64,000 nucleotides of DNA from positions 62,001 through 126,000 of the forward strand of contig NZ_JHVM01000013.1 of the NCBI RefSeq assembly GCF_000620145.1, written 5' to 3'. Made by a program: the position numbers and the translations under genes. Positions 42,176 through 49,457 of this stretch are shown in pieces. How positions within the stretch are numbered: the first letter of the stretch is position 1; each line of letters begins with the position of its first letter. The notes under the pieces were generated by a model. It had not been told where the DNA came from and did not search any database. It worked only from the letters and a program-made list of their open reading frames with translations. Source of the DNA: Deefgea rivuli DSM 18356 (GTDB lineage Bacteria > Pseudomonadota > Gammaproteobacteria > Burkholderiales > Chitinibacteraceae).

Positions 42176-43728
42176 GGTTGCGCCTGTTCAATTAGTTTTA
42201 GCGTTTTGAGAAATTCGCTCGGATTTTGAAAACCAATGACGCGGGGTTTTAATTCTTGGCCGTTTGGCGAATAAAAAATCAGCGCGGGCGGGCCATACAG
42301 CGCAAATCGAGCGAGTAGGGCGGCGTCTGCTGCTGTGTTCTGCGTCACATCTGCGCGGATCAAGACGATGTCTTTCAGCGCTGTTTGAACTTGTTTATCG
42401 CTCAAAGTTTCGCGTTCAAATTCAACGCAGGCGACGCACCAATCGGCGTAAAAATCGAGCATCACGGTTTTGCCGCGTGCCGCGAGTAGTGCTTGGTCGA
42501 GTTGGGCCGATGAGTTGATATTCTGAAAGCTCAGTTCATGCTGTGCTGGCGCGAAGTAGGGCGCCCACAGCGGGCGAGACACCCACACTGCCATCGCCAG
42601 CAGCACGATACCAAAAAATAGTTTTATGCCTTGCATCACTCGACCAGAGAGTCGCGGCAAAATCGTTGAACCAAATGCGCCGATCAACAGCAAGGGCACG
42701 CCAAGGCCGAGCGCCATCACGTAGAGTGCGCTGCCGCCCAAAATCAGATCGCCTGTTTTGCCCAAATAAGCCAAGGCCGCAGCCAGTGGTGGCGCGATGC
42801 ATGGGCCCACCAGCAGCGCGGATAAAATACCCATCACAAACACTGAAATCCAGCGCCCACCTGGCAGGCGATTGGCTAGATTATTGATGAAATTATGCGG
42901 GCCTTGCGGCAGCTGCAAATGAAATACGCCGAGCATCGCCAGCGCCATGACGACAAAAAACAGCGCAAATGTGGCGATCACCCAGGGTTGCTGCAACACG
43001 ACGACCAATAAAGTACCCGTTGCGGCGGCGGCAATGCCCAGCGCCGTGTAGGCCAGCGCCATGCCTTGCACGTAAACGAACGTGAGGCCAAAGGCTTGCC
43101 AGCGGCGTGGTTTGACTTGCTTGGCGTTATGCCCGATGACAATGCCGGACACAATGGGAATCAGCGGATACATGCAAGCTGTCAGCGCAAGGCCAATACC
43201 GGCCAAAAAAAACACGCCTAGCGTGCCGAGAAAGCCACCAGAAAAATAATCGGGTTCGATGGAGGAAGGCTCGGGAGCTGCGCTATTCGCGCCAAAAATA
43301 TCTTTGATGCTATTGTTTTGTGAATTTTTACCCGCTTGCAATGTTTGCGTTTGCGGCGGGTAGCAAATTCCAGCTTCGGCACAACCTTGGTATTTGAAGT
43401 TGATTTTCTGCGTGCTAGGGACTGGCTCTTTGAATTTCAGCAGAATTTGCGTGTCATGTTTGTAGACTTCGACTTTACCAAAGCTGGGATCGTCTTTGAT
43501 TTCACCTTTGGGGAACACCGCTTCTAGCTTTTTGCCATCAGCACTAAAGCTCATTCGGTCGCGATACAGATAGTATTGGGGCGCAACGGTGAAGCTGGCT
43601 GCAAAGGTTTGATCGTCGATTTGCTTGAGGCTGGGTACGAAAGCTTTTTCAGGCGACAAGAATTGCGTTTCGGCTTGCGCGCCGAACGCAATAAACAGAA
43701 ACAGTAGGTAGCTTAAAAATCGTTGCAT
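42172..43728 (-). CDS. dsbD: Thiol:disulfide interchange protein DsbD
   Basis: Encodes 518 residues. Signal peptide, periplasmic alpha domain (about 20-140, Cys pair in CAEAGIC), eight-helix membrane domain (about 165-390) with the two redox cysteines in LTACMYPL and LVGPCIAPP, and C-terminal thioredoxin domain (about 400-518) with WCVAC near residue 430. It carries electrons from cytoplasmic thioredoxin to the periplasm. All six redox cysteines are visible. Its ATG directly follows the TGA of cutA (TGAATG). Same order as the E. coli cutA-dsbD locus. Confidence 0.95.
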   Translation of the reverse strand: MQRFLSYLLFLFIAFGAQAETQFLSPEKAFVPSLKQIDDQTFAASFTVAPQYYLYRDRMSFSADGKKLEAVFPKGEIKDDPSFGKVEVYKHDTQILLKFKEPVPSTQKINFKYQGCAEAGICYPPQTQTLQAGKNSQNNSIKDIFGANSAAPEPSSIEPDYFSGGFLGTLGVFFLAGIGLALTACMYPLIPIVSGIVIGHNAKQVKPRRWQAFGLTFVYVQGMALAYTALGIAAAATGTLLVVVLQQPWVIATFALFFVVMALAMLGVFHLQLPQGPHNFINNLANRLPGGRWISVFVMGILSALLVGPCIAPPLAAALAYLGKTGDLILGGSALYVMALGLGVPLLLIGAFGSTILPRLSGRVMQGIKLFFGIVLLAMAVWVSRPLWAPYFAPAQHELSFQNINSSAQLDQALLAARGKTVMLDFYADWCVACVEFERETLSDKQVQTALKDIVLIRADVTQNTAADAALLARFALYGPPALIFYSPNGQELKPRVIGFQNPSEFLKTLKLIEQAQP

Positions 43729-44064
43729 TCAAATCTTCTCTATCGAGTCGTGCACCCAGGCGATATAGGCAGGCAAGCCTTGTGTCACAGGAAGTGCGAT
43801 AATCTCTGGGATTGTATAGGGATGGTGAGTTTGTAACCATCCCTCTAATTTGGGATACGCCGCCGCTGTTGTTTTAATCATCAACGGAACTTCGGTGGCG
43901 GTTTCTAGCCTATCTTCCCAATGGTAGATAGATTGCACTGCGGGCAAAACGTTCACGCAGGCGGCGAGTTTTTCTTTGACTAAGCCTGAGGCCAGCGCGG
44001 TCGCGCTGTTTGCATCAGGACAGTTGCACCACACAATGAATATTTCAGTTGGAGTTGTTGTCAT
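43729..44064 (-). CDS. cutA: CutA divalent-cation tolerance protein
   Basis: Encodes 111 residues. IFIVWCNCPDANSATALA, then LVKEKLAACVNVLPAVQSIYHWE and EVPLMIKTT, which is the core CutA1 trimer sequence, ending YIAWVHDSI. It was linked to copper/divalent-cation tolerance, with a still debated function. First gene of cutA-dsbD-tlpA. The start codon overlaps the start codon of the divergent fxsA-like gene by two bases. Confidence 0.95.
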   Translation of the reverse strand: MTTTPTEIFIVWCNCPDANSATALASGLVKEKLAACVNVLPAVQSIYHWEDRLETATEVPLMIKTTAAAYPKLEGWLQTHHPYTIPEIIALPVTQGLPAYIAWVHDSIEKI

Positions 44065-44476
44065 GCCTTACCTTTTATTTGGATTATTGTTGGCTTACCC
44101 GTTTTTTGAGGTGATGTCTTTGATTTGGCTGGCCGATACGATTGGCGGTGCTTGGACGATGCTCTGGGTGATCGTCTCATTTGCTTTGGGCGTATTGATG
44201 TTACGCCATCATCGTTTGGCGGTGGGGCTCAAAGTGATGGGCGATATGCGGCGAGGCCAAGTGGGGCTTAATAGTTTGCTTGGGATTGCGCGCTACTTTA
44301 TTGCGGCGATTTTATTGATTATTCCGGGATTAATCAGTGACGTAATTGCCTTGATTTTACTGTTGCCATGGCAAAGTAAATCCACAATTGGCCAGCCAAA
44401 GGCTGACGATGGGATTATTGATGCGGAGTATCGTCGGGTTGATCCGATTGACGATACGCCGCGTATTGACCGCTAA
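44063..44476 (+). CDS. fxsA: FxsA-family membrane protein
   Basis: Encodes 137 residues from the ATG at 44063 with GGAG eight bases upstream (inside cutA). Three or four TM helices (about 3-22, 28-48, 75-105). PYLLFGLLLAYPFFEVMSLI, RRGQVGLNSLLG and LLIIPGLISDVIALILLLP are FxsA hallmarks. In E. coli, FxsA suppresses F-exclusion of phage T7 by sequestering PifA; its housekeeping role is unknown. A dispersed palindrome follows two bases after the stop. Confidence 0.9.
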   Translation: MPYLLFGLLLAYPFFEVMSLIWLADTIGGAWTMLWVIVSFALGVLMLRHHRLAVGLKVMGDMRRGQVGLNSLLGIARYFIAAILLIIPGLISDVIALILLLPWQSKSTIGQPKADDGIIDAEYRRVDPIDDTPRIDR

Positions 44477-44478
44477 TG

Positions 44479-44525
44479 GGTATTGCTCGCTAGGCTAAGC
44501 TGGATTTAGCTTTTCGGGCGATACC
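44479..44525. repeat. Dispersed 45-47 bp palindrome, copy 6, overlapping a gene end
   Basis: GGTATTGCTCG ... CGGGCGATACC with an inner GCTAA/TTAGC stem. Its right 31 bases form the last codons of the DUF167 gene, so the element has been incorporated into coding sequence. Confidence 0.7.
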
Positions 44526-44788
44526 TTGCTGCCTGTGATGGTGAAGACTTTGTTCTGTGTGTTTTCACCACTCACTAATCCCACTTGCTGTGGCCGCACG
44601 CCAAATTGATCGGCGAGCCACGTCACCAAACATAAATTCATTTTGCTGCTGACGGGCGGTGTCGCGACACGGATTTTGAGCGCATCGCCATAGTAGCCAA
44701 GACACTCGGTTTTTTTGCCGCTTGCTTGGACATGAATCCGCAAAGTGAATGCGTTGCCAGATTGAGAAAACCAACGATTGTGAGCCAT
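44495..44788 (-). CDS. yggU: YggU-type DUF167 protein
   Basis: Encodes 97 residues. FTLRIHVQASGKKTECLG, ALKIRVATPPVSSKMN, LVTWLADQFGV and VSGENTQNKVFTI follow the DUF167/YggU pattern (where KARVxAPPxxGKAN is usual). Small, soluble, unknown function. Its start overlaps the yggT stop (TAATG). Last gene of yggS-proC-yggT-yggU. The C-terminal tail (about ten residues) is encoded by a dispersed palindrome, so it may differ from relatives. Confidence 0.88.
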   Translation of the reverse strand: MAHNRWFSQSGNAFTLRIHVQASGKKTECLGYYGDALKIRVATPPVSSKMNLCLVTWLADQFGVRPQQVGLVSGENTQNKVFTITGSKVSPEKLNPA

Positions 44789-45381
44789 TACGCAGTTACC
44801 ACGACTTGTTGCAAGATGATGGGTTCCATTTGGGCGACAAAGACATTCAGCAAGAGCTGAATGAGTAAAATCAAAATAAATGGGGTGATGTCGACGCCGC
44901 CAATCGGATGAATGACTTTCTGAATGGGGCGCAAAAAAGGCGCGGTTAATCCATTCACAATTGGCATGAGTGGATTGTAGGGCGAGAGCCAGCTCATCAA
45001 TGCTTGACCAATGACGGCGGCAAATAAGAGATACAGCGACATTTTGAATAATTCCAGCGTCGCAATCAAAATCAGCGCCAGAATCGATTCGCCTGACATG
45101 AAATTAAACGGCCACGGGCTAATCGCCAACAGCATCGCGTGCATGGTCAGCGCGCATAGCCAAGCCAGCGCCAGACTGCTGCTGTCATAGCCTTTCAGTG
45201 GCGGTATTAGGCGTCTGATGGGCAGCACTGCCCAATTGGTCATTGCTAAAACAAATTGGCCTATTGGATGATGGAACGATACTTTGGCGGCTTGCAAATA
45301 AAAGCGCGCCAAGAGTAAAAGGATAAAAAAATCCAAGACATTGCGCAGTAAAAAATCCAACACGCTACTTAGCATATTCAC
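44788..45381 (-). CDS. yggT: YggT-family membrane protein
   Basis: Encodes 197 residues with two YggT repeats, each of two TM helices: FFILLLLARFYLQAAKVSFHHPIGQF and its counterpart with VIGQALMSWLSPYNPL, TAPFLRPIQKVIHPIGGVDITPF. It is involved in osmotic tolerance in some bacteria and related to a chloroplast membrane biogenesis factor. It lies nine bases after proC. Confidence 0.93.
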   Translation of the reverse strand: MNMLSSVLDFLLRNVLDFFILLLLARFYLQAAKVSFHHPIGQFVLAMTNWAVLPIRRLIPPLKGYDSSSLALAWLCALTMHAMLLAISPWPFNFMSGESILALILIATLELFKMSLYLLFAAVIGQALMSWLSPYNPLMPIVNGLTAPFLRPIQKVIHPIGGVDITPFILILLIQLLLNVFVAQMEPIILQQVVVTA

Positions 45382-45390
45382 TCCTTGCGA

Positions 45391-46206
45391 TTACTCGCTA
45401 TCACGTCCGAGTTCATCACCTAATTCACGCGAACGCGCGGCGGCTGCCGACGCTGCGGCAATGATCGTGGTGCGGACTTGGCTAGTTTCGAGCGCTTTAA
45501 TCGCGCGCTCAGTGGTACCGCCTTTGGACGTTACTTTCACTTGCAAAGTTCCGGCATCGTCTTCGCTATGAATCGCTAACTTCACTGCACCAGCAAAAGT
45601 TTGATATGCCAGTTTTTGTGCAATTTCCGCATTGAAACCTTGTGCTTTTGCAGCGGCTTGTAGCGCTTCCATAAAGTAAAATACATACGCTGGACCACTA
45701 CCTGAAATGGCGGTAATGCCATCGATTTGGCTTTCTTCATCAACCCAAACTTGTTCACCGATTGAGGCAAGAATCCGCTCAGTTAATGCTTTGTCGTCAG
45801 CAGTCACATCTGCTGCGGCATAGACGCCAGAAATACCAGCTTGTACCAGCGCTGGCGTATTGGGCATTACACGGATAATTCGGCCATAGCCATTTAGCCA
45901 TTTAGAAATTGTTTCGGCACGAATGCCTGCGGCAATTGAGATCACCAACGCGTCGTTCAGTTGCGGCAAAACTTGAGCCGCCACACTGCGAAACTGTTGT
46001 GGCTTGATCGCAAACACAATCGCTAGACTTGCTGGTAGCGCTTCATCCGGTGCGCTGGTGCTGATACCGTATTGCGTGCTGAGTTCCTGACGTTTATTGG
46101 CATCGGGCTCAACGACGTGAATCTCATTGCCGGTAAATCCTTGCGATAACATACCGCCTATCATGGCTGCAGCCATATTGCCGCCGCCGATATAAGTTAT
46201 TTTCAT
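45391..46206 (-). CDS. proC: Pyrroline-5-carboxylate reductase
   Basis: Encodes 271 residues. N-terminal NAD(P)H site YIGGGNMAAAMIGG, VVFAIKPQ-type second strand, VRVMPNTPA-like substrate loop and the C-terminal dimer domain with ISGSGPAYVFYFMEAL and KGGTTERAIKALE. It catalyses the last step of proline synthesis. It starts two bases after the yggS stop, so the genes are co-translated. Confidence 0.96.
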   Translation of the reverse strand: MKITYIGGGNMAAAMIGGMLSQGFTGNEIHVVEPDANKRQELSTQYGISTSAPDEALPASLAIVFAIKPQQFRSVAAQVLPQLNDALVISIAAGIRAETISKWLNGYGRIIRVMPNTPALVQAGISGVYAAADVTADDKALTERILASIGEQVWVDEESQIDGITAISGSGPAYVFYFMEALQAAAKAQGFNAEIAQKLAYQTFAGAVKLAIHSEDDAGTLQVKVTSKGGTTERAIKALETSQVRTTIIAAASAAAARSRELGDELGRDSE

Positions 46207-46208
46207 GG

Positions 46209-46913
46209 TTATATGCTTCCTAATGGATAGGTTCTGGCGCCAAAAATGGCGCTACCAACACGAACTAAAGTCGATCCAGAGGCGATCGCTAATTCTAAAT
46301 CATTCGACATACCCATCGAGAGGGTGTCCAGCGTAAAGCCTTGTGCGGTGAGTTGCTCTTTTAATTGCACTAGGGTGGCAAACTGTTCCGCCAATAAAGC
46401 TTGATTCTCAGTTGCTTCGGGGATGCACATCAAGCCACGGATTTGCAGCCGAGGCAAGTGACCAACTTGTTGCGCCAATTCAAGCAAGTGCGAGGGAGCG
46501 ACGCCAGATTTGCTGCTTTCGCCAGAAACATTGACTTGCAGGCAAATATTGAGTGGCGCTAAATGGCTTGGACGCTGCTCGGAAAGTCGTTCAGCAATTT
46601 TAAAGCGATCTATGGTATGCACCCATGCCGCACTTTCAGCAATCAGCCGCGTTTTATTACTTTGTATTGGGCCAATAAAGTGCCATTCTAAATCTGTGCA
46701 ATCCTTAAGGTCTTGATATTTAGACGCTAATTCTTGCGCGTAATTTTCTCCAAATGCACGCTGACCATATTCATAAAGCTCGCGTATATCGCAGCTTGGA
46801 AAAGTTTTACTGACAGCCAGCAGGGAAACGTCGCCGCTATTTCGCGCTGCGGCTGTGCATGCAGCGTGAATCCTCGCGTGTACGTCTTGCAATGCAGTAA
46901 ATATCGTTGCCAT
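46209..46913 (-). CDS. yggS: YggS-type PLP homeostasis protein
   Basis: Encodes 234 residues from the ATG at 46913 (an in-frame GTG at 46928 is possible). PLP-binding Lys36 in LLAVSKTFP; FGENYAQEL, EWHFIGPIQSNK, LQVNVSGESSKSG, GLMCIP and MGMSNDLELAI(A)SGST are the conserved blocks of the fold-type III barrel. It binds pyridoxal phosphate and buffers its level; no catalytic activity is known. It heads the operon yggS-proC-yggT-yggU and is divergent from pilT. Confidence 0.95.
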   Translation of the reverse strand: MATIFTALQDVHARIHAACTAAARNSGDVSLLAVSKTFPSCDIRELYEYGQRAFGENYAQELASKYQDLKDCTDLEWHFIGPIQSNKTRLIAESAAWVHTIDRFKIAERLSEQRPSHLAPLNICLQVNVSGESSKSGVAPSHLLELAQQVGHLPRLQIRGLMCIPEATENQALLAEQFATLVQLKEQLTAQGFTLDTLSMGMSNDLELAIASGSTLVRVGSAIFGARTYPLGSI

Positions 46914-46993
46914 AATGGACAGAATCACTCAAGGGCCACTTGCCCTTTACTTTCAGGGTTTGTTGTTAGGCCTGTAGATGGATAAGTAGGCAA

Positions 46994-47080
46994 GCAAAAG
47001 TTTTCTTAGGATTGTTCGTAGCACCAAGTCGTACTGGCTGTACTAACTTGTGGCTTTACGCTTCGTTATAAAACTTTTGC
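46994..47080. repeat. GCAAAAGTTTT-family palindromic element, long copy
   Basis: 87 bp with perfect 11 bp ends GCAAAAGTTTT / AAAACTTTTGC; ATAAGTA occurs outside both ends in inverse orientation. An inner stem is made by CCAAGTCGTAC / GTACTAACTTGTGG. It lies in the pilT-yggS divergent region, 29 bases before pilT, so it is in or next to the pilT promoter or leader. Confidence 0.75.
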
Positions 47081-47109
47081 GCAATTACTTATAAGAGGAA
47101 TAATTATAA

Positions 47110-48153
47110 ATGGAAATCTCAGAACTCTTAGCCTTTTCGGTAAAGAATAAAGCATCCGACTTGCATCTTTCTGCGGGTTTGCCACCGATGATTCGGGTTC
47201 ATGGCGATGTGCGGCGGATTAATTTGCCTGCGATGGAGCATAAAGACGTACATGATATGGTGTACGACATCATGAATGATGGCCAGCGTAAAATTTACGA
47301 AGATACCTTAGAGTGCGATTTTTCTTTTGAAATTCCGAATTTAGCGCGTTTTCGGGTCAATGCTTTTGTGCAAAATCGCGGGGCTGGCGCTGTATTTCGG
47401 ACGATTCCATCAAAAGTGCTGTCACTTGAAGAATTAGGCTGCCCGAAAGTCTTCCAAGATATTGCCCAAAATCCGCGTGGGTTGGTGTTGGTCACTGGGC
47501 CAACGGGCTCGGGTAAATCAACGACGCTAGCAGCAATGGTCAATTTCATTAATGATAATGAATATGGTCATATATTGACCGTTGAAGATCCGATTGAGTT
47601 TGTGCATCAATCCAAAAAATGCTTAATTAATCAGCGCGAAGTCGGCCCGCATACCATGTCGTTTTCAAATGCACTACGTAGTGCTTTGCGTGAAGATCCT
47701 GATGTGATTTTAGTGGGTGAAATGCGCGATTTGGAAACAATTCGTTTGGCGTTAACAGCGGCAGAAACTGGGCATTTGGTGTTTGGTACTTTGCATACGA
47801 CGTCTGCCGCCAAAACAATTGACCGCGTGGTTGACGTTTTCCCCGCAGCAGAAAAAGAAATGGTTCGATCTATGCTTTCGGAATCATTACGCGCCGTGAT
47901 TTCACAAACCCTATTAAAAACCAAAGATGGGCAAGGCCGTGTCGCCGCGCATGAAATCATGATAGGGATTCCGGCGATTCGAAATTTGATCCGCGAGAAT
48001 AAAATCGCCCAAATGTATTCGTCGATTCAAACGGGTTCGCAGTATGGTATGCAAACTTTGGATCAATGCCTGCAGAACTTGGTACAACGCAACATTGTTT
48101 CGATTGCTGATGCGCGTAGTAAAGCCGCGATTCCGGATAATTTTAAAGGCTAA
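47110..48153 (+). CDS. pilT: Type IV pilus retraction ATPase PilT
   Basis: Encodes 347 residues. N-terminal PAS-like domain (ASDLHLSAGLPPMIRVHGDV) and RecA-type ATPase with Walker A GPTGSGKST (residues 130-138), Asp box (TVEDPIEFVH), Walker B (VILVGEMRD) and His box (TGHLVFGTLHT). The C-terminal AIRNLIREN motif needed for retraction is present. It depolymerises pili for twitching and DNA uptake. A weakly conserved leader precedes it; pilU follows. Confidence 0.97.
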   Translation: MEISELLAFSVKNKASDLHLSAGLPPMIRVHGDVRRINLPAMEHKDVHDMVYDIMNDGQRKIYEDTLECDFSFEIPNLARFRVNAFVQNRGAGAVFRTIPSKVLSLEELGCPKVFQDIAQNPRGLVLVTGPTGSGKSTTLAAMVNFINDNEYGHILTVEDPIEFVHQSKKCLINQREVGPHTMSFSNALRSALREDPDVILVGEMRDLETIRLALTAAETGHLVFGTLHTTSAAKTIDRVVDVFPAAEKEMVRSMLSESLRAVISQTLLKTKDGQGRVAAHEIMIGIPAIRNLIRENKIAQMYSSIQTGSQYGMQTLDQCLQNLVQRNIVSIADARSKAAIPDNFKG

Positions 48154-48162
48154 GCCAGCACC

Positions 48163-48217
48163 ATGGAAACAGAATAAGCCGCATTGTTCATCCATGATTT
48201 GCTGCGCGATATGCGCG
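48163..48217 (+). pseudogene. Decayed duplicate of the pilU 5' end
   Basis: ATGGAAACAGAATAAGCCGC and the sequence after it match the first 55 bases of pilU (48285-48339) without gaps at 47 positions. A C-to-T change turns codon 5 (CAA) into TAA, leaving the four-residue frame METE. The similarity stops near 48217. It lies 10 bases after the pilT stop and 122 bases upstream of the intact copy. Confidence 0.8.
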
Positions 48218-48284
48218 ATGGGTGTGTTGAATTTAGGCCATAGCGGCTATTACAAATAGAAATAGTTTAAAAGGTAGCTAAGTG

Positions 48285-49421
48285 ATGGAAAAAGAACAAG
48301 CCGCCAAGTTTATGCATGATTTGCTGCGCCATATGCGCGGCAAAAATGCGTCGGATCTGTTTATTACGGTCGATTTCCCGCCTGCCATGAAAATTGATGG
48401 CCGTGTTACGCCGGTGTCTAATCAACAGCTCACCGCGCAGCACACCAAAGAATTAGCACGAGCGATTATGAATGATCGCCAAGCTGAAGATTTCGAAGCG
48501 CATAAAGAATGTAATTTCGCAATTAGCCCTGGCACGATGGGGCGCTTTCGCGTGAATGCGTTTATGCAGCAAGGCCGAGTAGGGATGGTGCTGCGGACGA
48601 TTAATTCAGAAATTCCGAAACTTGAGGATTTAAATCTGCCACCCGTGCTACGCGATATTGCGATGACTAAACGCGGCTTGGTGGTGTTTGTTGGCGGTAC
48701 AGGCTCAGGGAAGTCGACTTCTTTGGCTGCCATGATTGGCCATCGCAACCAAAATGCTTATGACCACATCATCACGATTGAAGATCCAATCGAATATGTA
48801 CATGAACACCGCAATTCAATTATCACGCAGCGTGAAGTAGGAGTGGATACCGACTCTTGGATGGCGGCGCTGAAAAATACTTTGCGCCAAGCACCTGACG
48901 TAATTTTGATTGGTGAGATTCGTGATCGCGAAACGATGGATTACGCGATTGCTTTTGCTGAAACGGGTCATCTTTGCATGGCAACTTTGCATGCTAACTC
49001 ATCGAATCAAGCCCTTGATCGGATTATTAACTTCTTCCCAGAAGAGCGTAGGTCACAGCTTTTGATGGACTTATCGTTGAATTTGAAAGCTTTTGTATCG
49101 CAACGTTTAGTGCCGCATTTATCCGGGAAAGGGCGCGTCGCTGCTGTTGAGGTGATGCTTAATTCTCCGTTGATTTCTGAATTGATTTTCAAAGGCGAAG
49201 TACACGAAATCAAAGAAATCATGAAAAAGTCCCGGGAGCTGGGCATGCAAACTTTTGATCAGTCTTTGTTTGATTTGTTTGAAGCGAATCGAATTAGTTA
49301 CGAAGATGCCTTGCGTAACGCTGACTCTGTCAATGATTTGCGCTTGCAAATTAAATTGAATGGCACGGAATCTAAAAATCGAGACGTTTTATCGGGATTG
49401 GAGCATCTTGATATTGTTTAA
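48285..49421 (+). CDS. pilU: Type IV pilus retraction ATPase PilU
   Basis: Encodes 378 residues from the ATG at 48285 (GTG at 48282 also in frame), with AAAAGG upstream. Walker A GGTGSGKST, Asp box TIEDPIEYVHEH, Walker B VILIGEIRD, His box TGHLCMATLHAN. The first Gly of Walker A and the ETMDYAIAFAETGH segment distinguish PilU from PilT. It is a PilT-dependent accessory retraction motor. Transcribed after pilT; the gap contains the pilU-like duplicate. Confidence 0.96.
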   Translation: MEKEQAAKFMHDLLRHMRGKNASDLFITVDFPPAMKIDGRVTPVSNQQLTAQHTKELARAIMNDRQAEDFEAHKECNFAISPGTMGRFRVNAFMQQGRVGMVLRTINSEIPKLEDLNLPPVLRDIAMTKRGLVVFVGGTGSGKSTSLAAMIGHRNQNAYDHIITIEDPIEYVHEHRNSIITQREVGVDTDSWMAALKNTLRQAPDVILIGEIRDRETMDYAIAFAETGHLCMATLHANSSNQALDRIINFFPEERRSQLLMDLSLNLKAFVSQRLVPHLSGKGRVAAVEVMLNSPLISELIFKGEVHEIKEIMKKSRELGMQTFDQSLFDLFEANRISYEDALRNADSVNDLRLQIKLNGTESKNRDVLSGLEHLDIV

Positions 49422-49457
49422 TGACAAAGCATGTTTTAACGCAGCTATGAAGAAATA

